Below, one piece after another: positions 43,933 through 51,985 of a DNA stretch of 64,000 nt. Source of the DNA: Muribaculaceae bacterium (GTDB lineage: Bacteria > Bacteroidota > Bacteroidia > Bacteroidales > Muribaculaceae); the NCBI GenBank assembly GCA_910573745.1, contig CAJSYI010000002.1:62001-126000 (forward strand). Direction: 5' to 3'. Numbering within the stretch: position 1 is the first letter of the stretch; the number at the start of each line of letters is the position of its first letter. Below the pieces are notes generated by a model. It was not told where the DNA came from. It did no database searches and was given only the letters and a program-made list of their open reading frames with translations. Made by a program: the position numbers and the translations under genes.

Positions 43933-44475
43933 ATGGCCGTCTTCATCATCATACTCAGCATACTGCTGTGGCTCGCCGCCCTGGCCGCGCTCCTACGCCG
44001 CCAGATCGCCGCGCCTGCCCTCGGCTATCTCGGACTCCTGTGCCTGAGTTTCGCGAAAGACGGCAACCTCCCACTCCTCCCCATCTCGCCGTCCATCCTT
44101 TGGGGATGGCTCGCCATGACCGCAGTGGTGACAATGGCGGTGCTTCTCCAGCCATCTGCCGTCAGGGACGGCACCGAGGGCACGGGATACATGACAGGCG
44201 GGGCACTGACCGGACTGGCCGTCGGGCTTCTCGGATTCTCGGCAACGCCCGACCTCGGGATGCTTTACGGCATCATGGTCGTAGCCGTAGCCGCAGGCGT
44301 GTTCTTCGGATTCCTCCTCTTCTCACGCACCCCGAGGGGAGCCGGGTTCGGCCCCTCTTCCGGACACTTCTTCAATTACCTTCTGGCCAAAGGTTTCCCA
44401 ACGGCCATAACAGTGATGCAGATAGGCGTGGCCCTCGTGCTCGCCATCGCCCTCCAGAAATTCGTCAACCCATGA
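43933..44475 (+). CDS. Hypothetical inner-membrane protein
   Basis: This 180-residue protein is very hydrophobic, with about six helices (2-20, 26-42, 55-72, 88-102, 108-130, 155-177). There are no charged catalytic motifs. A soluble loop TPRGAGFGPSSGHFFNYLLAKG precedes the last helix. It overlaps the DUF4919 gene by 4 nt. Not recognised as a named family. Confidence 0.7.
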   Translation: MAVFIIILSILLWLAALAALLRRQIAAPALGYLGLLCLSFAKDGNLPLLPISPSILWGWLAMTAVVTMAVLLQPSAVRDGTEGTGYMTGGALTGLAVGLLGFSATPDLGMLYGIMVVAVAAGVFFGFLLFSRTPRGAGFGPSSGHFFNYLLAKGFPTAITVMQIGVALVLAIALQKFVNP

Positions 44476-45344
44476 AAACAAGAACCATACGCATATTCAT
44501 CCTCATGCTCCTCGCAGCGGCGGCCGCCACCTTTGGCGCCGAGGCGCAGCAACGCCGCGACATAACGGCAGCCGAACGTGCCGCCCAGGCGAAGGCTGCG
44601 GAAAACAAGCGGAAGATAAAGGTCGAGAAGCCCGACCTTGAAAAGATAAAGGAGGAGACCCTCAATCCGCGAAGCAATTATTATTACCCGAAGCTGCTGG
44701 AAAAATACTGGCGCAACGACACTGTGATGACCAACGAAGAATACCGCAATCTCTATCTGGGCTACATGTTCCAGGAAGATTACGACCCGTATCGCACATC
44801 GCCCTATTCCGGCGTTACCGACGCCCTGCGCGGAAAGGCAACCCACACAAAGGAGGAAATAGACACCATACGCAAATATGCCGAACTCTCCCTTCAGGAC
44901 AACCCTTTCGACCTGAGGCAGATGTCGTTTCTTGTCCATGTCCTCAAGGAGAAGGACAAAAACATGAGCGCGAAGATATGGGAATACCGCCTCGAACATC
45001 TTCTCGGCGCAATAAAGAGCACAGGCACGGGCGAAGACATAAAGAACGCATGGTTCGTGATATACCCGATGCATGAATACGACATGGTGCAGCTCCTCGG
45101 CTACGAGGCCACCGACGCGCAGTTCATCGATCCGGGCATAGACTACCTTACGGTGGAGCCGGAGCCGGAAACCGCCAAACGCCTCAAGGACAAGGTAGCC
45201 AAAGGGTTCTACTTCGACGTGGCGATTCCCGGACAGCAATATGAGCTGAAACATCCCGAAGGCGAGGAAGAAACGCCAGAGAACGCGGTCGGCGCGAGCG
45301 AAGAGGCCGTGATCACCGACCCCGACGAAATCCCTGCCGAATAA
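44472..45344 (+). CDS. DUF4919-family secreted protein
   Basis: This 290-residue protein has a signal peptide (MKTRTIRIFILMLLAAAAATFGAEA). The mature region has DLEKIKEETLNPRSNYYYPKLLEKYWRNDTVMTNEEYRNLYLGYMFQEDYDPYR condensed motifs, of which NPRSNYYYPKLLEKY and LYLGY are the most characteristic. An acidic tail ends in DPDEIPAE. The family is helical, periplasmic and unassigned. ATG 44472 overlaps the membrane-protein stop. Confidence 0.8.
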   Translation: MKTRTIRIFILMLLAAAAATFGAEAQQRRDITAAERAAQAKAAENKRKIKVEKPDLEKIKEETLNPRSNYYYPKLLEKYWRNDTVMTNEEYRNLYLGYMFQEDYDPYRTSPYSGVTDALRGKATHTKEEIDTIRKYAELSLQDNPFDLRQMSFLVHVLKEKDKNMSAKIWEYRLEHLLGAIKSTGTGEDIKNAWFVIYPMHEYDMVQLLGYEATDAQFIDPGIDYLTVEPEPETAKRLKDKVAKGFYFDVAIPGQQYELKHPEGEEETPENAVGASEEAVITDPDEIPAE

Positions 45345-45422
45345 TCCAGACCCGGCCAGAGCCTTGTCTGCTCGGCCTTAAACAGTTAAACCGGCTTTAA
45401 ACAGACTTACAAATCATAAAAA

Positions 45423-45995
45423 ATGGAAAAGAAAGAAAAAGCAGGCCCCGGAATGTTTGTGGCCTATTCCTATAAGCTCTACAACGATGCAGACGGAAGC
45501 CTCCTTTTCGAGGCAAAGCCCGACGCCCCTGACGTGATGGTCTATGGCGTGAGCCAGGAAGTGGTCCCCGGGCTGATAGCCGCAATCAAAGACCTGTCGG
45601 AAGGAGACAGATTCGGCGTTACCCTTCCGCCTGAGACAGCATTCGGCGAACGTTTTGAAGAAAACGTGGTGAGCCTGGAGCGCGAGATTTTCGAGCGCGA
45701 CGGCGAACTTGCCGAAGAAGTGGAAACCGGGGCTGAACTCCCGATGATGACCGCCGAAGGCTACCGCATCCTCGGACGGGTGCTGGAAGTGGGCGACAAG
45801 CACATCCGCATGGACTTCAACCATCCGTTCGCAGGCCTCACCGTCCGCTACGACGGCCGCATCGAACAGGTGCGCGAAGCCACTCCCGACGAAATAAAGC
45901 CTGCCGGAGGCTGTGGCTGCGGCGGTTGCGGCGGAGGCAGCCACTGCGACGAAGGGAGCGGGTGCGAGTCGGGCCATTGCTGCGGCGGTTGCTGA
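45423..45995 (+). CDS. slyD: FKBP-type peptidyl-prolyl isomerase SlyD
   Basis: This 190-residue cytoplasmic prolyl isomerase and chaperone has FVAYSYKLYNDADGSLLFEA, VPGLIAAIKDLSEGDRF, LPPETAFGERFEENV, an insert-in-flap domain, and MDFNHPFAGLTV, the SlyD hallmark. The tail is a metal-binding Cys/His/Gly cluster (CGCGGCGGGSHCDEG, then CESGHCCGGC), consistent with nickel or zinc handling. A strong terminator follows. Confidence 0.95.
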   Translation: MEKKEKAGPGMFVAYSYKLYNDADGSLLFEAKPDAPDVMVYGVSQEVVPGLIAAIKDLSEGDRFGVTLPPETAFGERFEENVVSLEREIFERDGELAEEVETGAELPMMTAEGYRILGRVLEVGDKHIRMDFNHPFAGLTVRYDGRIEQVREATPDEIKPAGGCGCGGCGGGSHCDEGSGCESGHCCGGC

Positions 45996-46041
45996 CCCCT
46001 CCGTCCGGCAACATCCGAAAGGCTGTCCGAATCATACCAGG

Positions 46042-46079
46042 CCGTGCAGACAGGATTGAACCCGTCTGCACGGTTTTTT
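46042..46079 (+). terminator. Rho-independent terminator of slyD
   Basis: CCGTGCAGAC (46042-46051) pairs perfectly with GTCTGCACGG (46064-46073), followed by six T. Confidence 0.92.
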
Positions 46080-46112
46080 CATGCTTTTGCGCCCGGTGCG
46101 GCGGAAATTTCG

Positions 46113-46120
46113 TAATTTTG
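46113..46120 (+). promoter_or_regulatory. -7 box of the HAD-ribF unit
   Basis: TAATTTTG, 40 nt before the ATG at 46160. The nearest TTTG is about 23 nt upstream, slightly too far. Confidence 0.55.
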
Positions 46121-46159
46121 CACTCCCGGAAGGCTCCGGCCACAAGGACTCTATCAAAA

Positions 46160-46837
46160 ATGGACACAACAGGGATAAAGAACATAATCTTCGACCTCGG
46201 CGGGGTGATAATAGACCTGCGCCGCGAAAACGCCGTGGCAGCCCTTGAGGCTCTCGGCATTGCCGACGCCGCCTGCCTGCTCGGGCTTTACCGGCAGGAA
46301 GGCCCTTTCCTGAAGCTGGAGACAGGGGAGATGACCGCCGCAAGCTTCTTCGACACCCTCAGGGAGCGATGCCGCCCCGGGACGACCGATGAGGACATCG
46401 AGCGCGCCTTCAACGCGTTCCTCGCAGGCCTCCCCACAGAACGCCTGAAGATGCTGCGCGACCTCCGCAGCCACGGATTCCGTATCTTCGCCCTCAGCAA
46501 CACGAACGCAGTGATGTACGACTCCTGGATACGCAAGGCGTTCATGGCCGAAGGCCTGTCGATCCAAGACTATTTCGAAGGCGTTACGGCCTCGTTCCGC
46601 GAAGGCGTATGCAAACCTGACGAGGACATTTTCCGCATCGCGCTCCGACGCTACGGCCTGAAAGGGGAAGAGACCCTGATGCTCGACGACTCCCCCGCCA
46701 ACTGCGAGGGCGCCCGCCGCGCAGGGATGCGTGCCGTAGAGGTTGGTCTGCCCGGAAGCGGACGCGACGCCATGGAGATAGCAAAGGCTCTTATTTCCCG
46801 CAAGAATGAGGAAAGCGGCGACGGTCGGGACGTTTGA
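46160..46837 (+). CDS. HAD-superfamily phosphatase
   Basis: This 225-residue subfamily IA hydrolase has nucleophile Asp12 in IIFDLGGVIIDL, motif II in IFALSNTN, a lysine in CKPDEDIF and motif IV in ETLMLDDSPANCEGARRAG. The substrate is not predictable. The gene overlaps ribF by 32 nt, so the two are coexpressed; a flavin-pathway phosphatase role would be attractive but is inference. Confidence 0.87.
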   Translation: MDTTGIKNIIFDLGGVIIDLRRENAVAALEALGIADAACLLGLYRQEGPFLKLETGEMTAASFFDTLRERCRPGTTDEDIERAFNAFLAGLPTERLKMLRDLRSHGFRIFALSNTNAVMYDSWIRKAFMAEGLSIQDYFEGVTASFREGVCKPDEDIFRIALRRYGLKGEETLMLDDSPANCEGARRAGMRAVEVGLPGSGRDAMEIAKALISRKNEESGDGRDV

Positions 46838-47687
46838 CGGTGTGCACATAGGCCACCGTGCGGTAATCGACACTCTCAAAAACGCAGCATCCGGCAAAGG
46901 CCTTTCCCCGCTCGTGATCACCTTCGACCGCCACCCGCTCGAAGTGATCGCCCCCCAGCGTGCGCCCAAGCGTCTCATGTCGCCATGCGAGGAGGAATGC
47001 CGCCTGCGCAGCCTCGGGGTAGAAGTGGAGATGATACCGTTCACACGCGGCCTGATGTCGCTGACCGCCCGGGAATGGATGCAGAGGATGCACTGTACGA
47101 TGGACGTGGACATACTCGTGGCAGGCTACGACAACACGTTCGGATGCGACGGAATCGACATGTCGATAGCCGACTACAAAGCCATAGGCCGGGAAACCGG
47201 AATCGAAGTCATGGCCGCCCCGTTCGTGCCGGGCGCAAGCTCCTCGGAAGTGCGCCGCGCGCTCCTCGCAGGCGAAACCGGGAAAGCCGCAGGAATGCTC
47301 GGCGAGAACTACCGGCTGGGGGGCGAAGTGGTCAAAGGGCGGCAGCTCGGCCGCACTCTCGGATTCCCCACGGCCAACGTCAACGCCCCCACGGACAGGC
47401 TCGTCCCCGGAAAAGGCGTCTACGCCGCCGATGCCGTATTGCCCGGCGGCGAAACTTTTCCCGCCGTGGTCAACGTCGGCGTGCGCCCCACCATAGGCGA
47501 CAACCTTTCACCCACCGTGGAAGCGCATCTCATCGGTTGGGAAGGAGACCTTTACGGCCAGACGCTCACGCTGCTGTTCGCGGACAGAATCCGGGGAGAA
47601 CGCCGCTTCCCGTCGCTCGACGCGCTGAAAGCCCAGATAGCCGCCGACACAGACGCCGCCATCAAAGCCCTGTCCGGCCGGCGTTAA
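46806..47687 (+). CDS. ribF: Bifunctional riboflavin kinase / FAD synthetase
   Basis: This 293-residue enzyme has an N-terminal FMN adenylyltransferase domain with TVGTFDGVHIGHRAVI (6-21) and a C-terminal flavokinase with GRTLGFPTANV (about 179-189), GVYAADAV, VVNVGVRPTIGDN and EAHLIGWEGDLYGQTL. It makes FMN and FAD. It begins inside the HAD gene, 32-nt overlap. Confidence 0.94.
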   Translation: MRKAATVGTFDGVHIGHRAVIDTLKNAASGKGLSPLVITFDRHPLEVIAPQRAPKRLMSPCEEECRLRSLGVEVEMIPFTRGLMSLTAREWMQRMHCTMDVDILVAGYDNTFGCDGIDMSIADYKAIGRETGIEVMAAPFVPGASSSEVRRALLAGETGKAAGMLGENYRLGGEVVKGRQLGRTLGFPTANVNAPTDRLVPGKGVYAADAVLPGGETFPAVVNVGVRPTIGDNLSPTVEAHLIGWEGDLYGQTLTLLFADRIRGERRFPSLDALKAQIAADTDAAIKALSGRR

Positions 47688-47732
47688 GAGCTTGTTTATC
47701 CGAACATCGGTTTTCTCCATCCACTCAACCAC

Positions 47733-48368
47733 ATGACAAAGATAAAAGACCTGAGGAAGCTTTTCATAGACAGACGCAACAGGAAGAGGCTGACCAACGT
47801 GTCGCCTACGCTGATTTCATCCAATTGCGCGGCGGGAATGATATACCATTGGCTCGGACTCGAATTCCGGTCGCCGTTCATCAACCTGTGGATGACCAAC
47901 TCCGACTTCCTGACCGCCATGGAGAACCTCGACGACTTCCTTGCCACGGAACTGAAAGAAGACAAGTCCGGAATACGCGAATATCCCGTAGGCATCGGAT
48001 ACAAAGGCGTGCGGATCTTCTTCCTCCACTACAGGTCGTGGGAAGAAGCCGCATCCAAATGGAAAGAGCGCATACCGCGCATCGACCGCGGCAATATGGC
48101 CGTGATGCTCACCAACTTCAAAAGCACGGGCGAAGACGCCAATTTGGCCGCAGAGACGCTTGAGCGGTTCGACCGCCTGCCGTTCGCACACAAAGTGGCC
48201 TTTACCGACAAGGACTATGCCCGATACCCATGGGCAGTGCGTCTGCCCGGCTATCGCCCCGAAAAAGGGATGAACGTCTTCGACACGCGCCCATTGGCCC
48301 GCGACCGCTACATCGACTCGTTCGACTATGTGGCATTCATCAATTCCTTGAAGGACGAGCAATCATAG
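47733..48368 (+). CDS. DUF1919-family protein, probable polysaccharide-related
   Basis: This 211-residue DUF1919 protein has LISSNCAAGMIYHWLGLEFRSPFINLWM, DDFLATELKED, VRIFFLHYRSWEEAASKWKER and NMAVMLTNF. The family is found in capsule and exopolysaccharide regions. It stands 45 nt after ribF. Its end overlaps the rnhB stop on the opposite strand by 6 nt. Confidence 0.82.
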   Translation: MTKIKDLRKLFIDRRNRKRLTNVSPTLISSNCAAGMIYHWLGLEFRSPFINLWMTNSDFLTAMENLDDFLATELKEDKSGIREYPVGIGYKGVRIFFLHYRSWEEAASKWKERIPRIDRGNMAVMLTNFKSTGEDANLAAETLERFDRLPFAHKVAFTDKDYARYPWAVRLPGYRPEKGMNVFDTRPLARDRYIDSFDYVAFINSLKDEQS

Positions 48369-48965
48369 GGGAAGCGTGTCGAGGAAAGCCCGGCAGGGGC
48401 CGAAGGAAAGACGGTGGAGCGGCGTCAGCCCCAGGCGCGCTATGGCCTCGCGGTGCCGACGCGAAGGATAGCCCATATTGGTCTCCCAGCCGTAGCCGGG
48501 GTATTCCTCCGCCGCCCTGAGCATGTATTCGTCGCGGTGGGTCTTGGCCAATATGGACGCCGCCGCTATGCTCATATAGGTCGCGTCGCCCTTTACCACG
48601 GTGGTGAAAGGAATCCCGAGATACGGCTTGAAACGGTTGCCGTCCACAAGCACGTGCCGCGGACGGACTTCCAGCTTGTCGAGAGCGCGCTGCATGCCTG
48701 CGATGGACGCGTTCAGTATGTTGATTTCGTCTATCTCCTCCGGCGGCACCATGACCACGGCCCAGGCCGTCGCCTCGCTTTCTATCCTCTTTCTAAGCTC
48801 TTCACGCTTTCTGGCCGAAAGCTGCTTGCTGTCGTTGAGCGTTTCGTCGTTGAAACCCGGCGGCAGAATCACCGCCGCGCAGCTGACAGGGCCGCACAGG
48901 CATCCGCGCCCGGCCTCGTCGCACCCGGCCTCCACCACGCCGGTCATCATACATTCCTTTAGCAT
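48363..48965 (-). CDS. rnhB: Ribonuclease HII
   Basis: This 200-residue endonuclease removes ribonucleotides from DNA. Active-site motif EAGCDEAGRGCLCGPVSCAAVIL (Asp-Glu), VDGNRF, VVKGDATYMSIAAASILAKTHRD and MGYPSRRHREAI. The start MLKECMMTG at 48965 matches the family N-terminus but lies only 4 nt after the -7 box, suggesting a leaderless message; ATGs at 48950 and 48947 are alternatives. Confidence 0.94.
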   Translation of the reverse strand: MLKECMMTGVVEAGCDEAGRGCLCGPVSCAAVILPPGFNDETLNDSKQLSARKREELRKRIESEATAWAVVMVPPEEIDEINILNASIAGMQRALDKLEVRPRHVLVDGNRFKPYLGIPFTTVVKGDATYMSIAAASILAKTHRDEYMLRAAEEYPGYGWETNMGYPSRRHREAIARLGLTPLHRLSFGPCRAFLDTLPL

Positions 48966-48969
48966 AGCT

Positions 48970-48978
48970 GCAAAATTA
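48970..48978 (-). promoter_or_regulatory. -7 box immediately before rnhB
   Basis: TAATTTTGC on the minus strand, 4 nt upstream of the rnhB ATG. Confidence 0.6.
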
Positions 48979-49135
48979 GTCATTTTCTTCCACAGACACC
49001 CCAAACGCACAGCATCTTTTCCACTCCGATCCCAGCCCTCGATCCTGATGACCACGTTCATCAACCCCTATTATCCATATCCTCTTAATCGAAACCAAAC
49101 ACAATCAACGACTATAGCCTGACAACTTTTTTTCG

Positions 49136-49143
49136 TATCTTTG
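49136..49143 (+). promoter_or_regulatory. -7 box of the TPR-HTH regulator
   Basis: TATCTTTG, 28 nt before the ATG at 49172; preceded by an A/T-rich stretch without consensus TTTG. Confidence 0.55.
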
Positions 49144-49171
49144 CAGCCTAATTCAAGCAATTCACTGCCGG

Positions 49172-50926
49172 ATGAAACACCTGTCACTCATAATGTCGAT
49201 GCTGGCGGCGTTCGCGCTCGCCTTATCGGGCTGTACCGAATCAGAGACGGCACGCAGCCTCAATCGCGCGGAAGCGGTGATGGAGGAGCATCCAGACTCC
49301 GCCCTCGCCATCCTCGGCGCGATACCGTCTGCCGATGTCAATTCCTCCGCCGACCGCGCCCTCCATGCGCTGTTGCTGACACAGGCGCAAATCAAGAACG
49401 GGCACATCGTGGACAACGACTCGCTCATAAACATCGCCGTCAGACACTACTCCGACCGCGACGACTCCCCCCGCCTCATGAAGTCCCTGTTCTACAAGGC
49501 ACAGGTGGAATACAACCGTGGCGACATGGCCGCCGCAATCGTCCCGGCCATACGCGCGCGGGAACTCGCCACAGAATTCAACGACAGTTACTGGCGCGCA
49601 AAGGCCGCAGAGCTGATGGCTGACATTTACTCCGTCACACACTACAAATCCGAGGCGGTAAAATACACAGAAGAGGCGGCGGAACACTACAAAAAGGCAG
49701 GGAAAGCCAGAAACCACCTGTTTGCCCTTTGCGACCTTGCCGTTGTGCGCAGCAATGACGGCGTAGATGACAACAAGAACATTGCCCTGCTCGACAGCGT
49801 CCGCAGAATCGCCATAAACGAACCGGCCGACACCACGCTCATAGTATACGCAGACAGGACACTGTTTGGAATGTATGTGGATTCAGGACGAAATGACGAG
49901 GCGCACAGAATACTTGAAGAGATGCTTTCTCTCAAAAGCCATTACTTCCCCGACTCCGAACAGTACTCATACATGTCCCGACTGGCCACAAATGACGGCA
50001 ATGATGAAGAAGCCCTTCAGATAATAAAGACAGCAAACGATGAGGCCACGAACACATCCCAGAAAGTGCACGTCTACGTTTTCTACCGCGACTACCATAA
50101 GTCCAAGGGGATGAGCCGGGAGGCCGAAGCATACACAGACAGCATACTGACGCTCCAGAACACCGAGGTCGCAGCCGTACTCAAGCAGTCCGTCGTCTCC
50201 GCACAGCGCGATTTCTTCACCGCCCGTGCCGAAAAAGAGGCCGACAAGGCCCGGTTGTCCGCGATGACCGCATCCGCCCTCGGCATCCTCCTCGCAGCCG
50301 TCTGCATCGGGTTCCTCCTCTACTACCGCGAGAAGATGCGACGCAAAAAGGCCGAAATCGAGACAATGATGCTCGAAGCACAGTCATTGTCAGCACAGCT
50401 TGACGAAAAAGACGAATCTTTACAGTCCGCCATCAATGAACTCAACAAGACACGCAACGACCTGAAAGAACTTTCCATAACCGTCAGCGACAAAGACTCT
50501 CTGCTGAAAACGCAAACCTTGCTTACAAATTCCATTCTCGAAAAGAGATTCCAAACTCTCAATGCACTCAGCAAGGATTATCTCACACTGACCAATCAAT
50601 CATCCCCCAGAACTGGAATAGTCAGTGATTTCAAAAAAGAGCTGGACATTATGGCAAATCCTGAATCTCAGGCAGAACTTGAACGAATAGTGAACAACAA
50701 ACACCAAGGCATTATAACGCGTCTAAGAAACCAGTTGCCGAAAATAAAAGACCAAGACATATTCTTCCTGACTCTCATCGCGGCCGGAGTTTCAAGAAAC
50801 GCAATATGTCTCATCACTAAAAACAAGCAAGCCAACTACTACAACAAATGTTCGCGTCTGAGACGCAAAATAGAGAACTCCGACTCCACAGACAAACAGG
50901 AATTCCTCGACACCATATTCAAATGA
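49172..50926 (+). CDS. TPR-HTH membrane lipoprotein regulator
   Basis: This 584-residue protein has a lipobox-like LALSGC (Cys21), TPR helices (about 30-335), one transmembrane helix (366-384), a long coiled coil (385-475) and a C-terminal helix-turn-helix-like domain (about 510-584). The last has DQDIFFLTLIAAGVSRNAICLITKN and YYNKCSRLRRKIENSDSTDKQEFLDTIF. Bacteroidales regulators with this tail often precede secreted-peptide or surface-protein loci. It lies upstream of a DUF3244 gene and a precursor/maturase pair and is the best candidate for their regulator. GC content falls towards its 3' end. Confidence 0.78.
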   Translation: MKHLSLIMSMLAAFALALSGCTESETARSLNRAEAVMEEHPDSALAILGAIPSADVNSSADRALHALLLTQAQIKNGHIVDNDSLINIAVRHYSDRDDSPRLMKSLFYKAQVEYNRGDMAAAIVPAIRARELATEFNDSYWRAKAAELMADIYSVTHYKSEAVKYTEEAAEHYKKAGKARNHLFALCDLAVVRSNDGVDDNKNIALLDSVRRIAINEPADTTLIVYADRTLFGMYVDSGRNDEAHRILEEMLSLKSHYFPDSEQYSYMSRLATNDGNDEEALQIIKTANDEATNTSQKVHVYVFYRDYHKSKGMSREAEAYTDSILTLQNTEVAAVLKQSVVSAQRDFFTARAEKEADKARLSAMTASALGILLAAVCIGFLLYYREKMRRKKAEIETMMLEAQSLSAQLDEKDESLQSAINELNKTRNDLKELSITVSDKDSLLKTQTLLTNSILEKRFQTLNALSKDYLTLTNQSSPRTGIVSDFKKELDIMANPESQAELERIVNNKHQGIITRLRNQLPKIKDQDIFFLTLIAAGVSRNAICLITKNKQANYYNKCSRLRRKIENSDSTDKQEFLDTIFK

Positions 50927-51013
50927 CCGACAAACCATAAAAAAACATCTGTCAACGCCGCTTCACCGCCTTTCTTAACACCTTGATTGACAGGATTCAA
51001 CACTTCTGATCCA

Positions 51014-51045
51014 AAAGTGATAGATTTTCAGTTTTCTATCACTTT
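51014..51045. promoter_or_regulatory. Perfect inverted repeat downstream of the regulator
   Basis: AAAGTGATAG (51014-51023) and CTATCACTTT (51036-51045) form a 10-bp perfect repeat with a 12-nt spacer. It lies about 90 nt after the regulator stop and about 95 nt before the next -7 box. It may be a terminator or an operator. Nearby repeats of TGATAGATT (51088-51101 region) strengthen an operator reading. Confidence 0.5.
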
Positions 51046-51141
51046 GTAAACATTTGATAATCAACATATCACATAGAACGGATTTTCATTTTGATAGATT
51101 CTTTTTTACCTCTTGAATTCTCTTTATACAAAAAATCCCTC

Positions 51142-51149
51142 TAACTTTG
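51142..51149 (+). promoter_or_regulatory. -7 box of the DUF3244/precursor unit
   Basis: TAACTTTG, 33 nt before the ATG at 51183. No TTTG at 19-20 nt, so activator dependence is plausible. Confidence 0.6.
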
Positions 51150-51182
51150 CATCCGTAGAACTAACCCCAAAAACTATTAAGA

Positions 51183-51575
51183 ATGAAATCTAACATGTTT
51201 ACATCATTCGTTTGTTCCACTCTCCTCGCCATCCCAGTATCGGCAATAGCACAAACCTACGGCAACGGAAATCCATCCATGGATAACGGAAAAAGCATCC
51301 CGATTTACGAACGAAGCAAAAGCAATCCCGGTCGCCCAAAGATACCGTCGCAGCAGCACATCGAATGCGTGTACACGGAAGGGACGTTACACTTCTTCTT
51401 CGCGTTTCCCGAAGGGGAATGCCTCCTGACCGTCACCGACTCATTCTCCGGAATATCCACGCAATACTCTTTCGACTCCGCCGAGCCTGCCGAAATATTC
51501 GTGGGCGAAATACAGACAGGAAGCATCGAAATACAGACCGCCAACGGACACGAATACTTCGGCTCCATCGACTGA
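51183..51575 (+). CDS. DUF3244-type secreted protein
   Basis: This 130-residue protein has a signal peptide (to about ISAIAQT region, residue 24), a basic linker (SIPIYERSKSNPGRPKIP) and a small Ig-like beta domain: CVYTEGTLHFFFAFPEGECLLTVTDSFSGISTQYSFDS and GSIEIQTANGHEYFGSI. DUF3244 proteins are short surface or periplasmic sandwich proteins of unknown role. It is next to a RiPP-like precursor, so an immunity, carrier or adhesion function is conceivable but unproven. Confidence 0.72.
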   Translation: MKSNMFTSFVCSTLLAIPVSAIAQTYGNGNPSMDNGKSIPIYERSKSNPGRPKIPSQQHIECVYTEGTLHFFFAFPEGECLLTVTDSFSGISTQYSFDSAEPAEIFVGEIQTGSIEIQTANGHEYFGSID

Positions 51576-51700
51576 CACCATCAGCCTCAACCCTCAAAAT
51601 AGATACAGGTACAAACAAACGATTAAATAAAAAAGTCCCAAAGCAATGTTTCGAGTCATTTGCAGGTAGGACGTCAATCATAACAAACAATCAAAAGATT

Positions 51701-51925
51701 ATGAAAAATTTCTTTAATGACGAAGAGCTTCAAGCCCTTGAAGCCCTCGAAATCAAGGGCGGTGCAAACGGCAGTGGCACTGCCACCCAGTACGAATGCG
51801 TCAATAGCATCGCTTACTGCGGTGGTGGAGTTCTGCAAAACAAATGTTCCAACACCGCAGAAAAATGCGGATTAATAAAAGACCCGGAACTACCTGTTTT
51901 CCAATGTGTCCAGAATCCATTGTAA
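51701..51925 (+). CDS. RiPP-type precursor peptide, GG-Bacteroidales-like
   Basis: This 74-residue peptide has an acidic helical leader (MKNFFNDEELQALEALEI) ending in KGG at 19-21, a double-glycine cleavage motif. The core is ANGSGTATQY followed by cysteines at 33, 40, 49, 56 and 69, Gly/Ser/Asn-rich. A radical-SAM/SPASM gene follows after 60 nt. The leader resembles that of the TIGRFAM natural-product precursor family for GG-Bacteroidales systems (from memory). The product class (thioether crosslinks, epimers or other) cannot be told. It starts at the ATG at 51701; the open frame upstream has no start context. Confidence 0.78.
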   Translation: MKNFFNDEELQALEALEIKGGANGSGTATQYECVNSIAYCGGGVLQNKCSNTAEKCGLIKDPELPVFQCVQNPL

Positions 51926-51985
51926 ACTAACAATTGCATAGGCGGTAAATATACGTTTGTCGCCTATGCAAAGCCTACAAAAACC

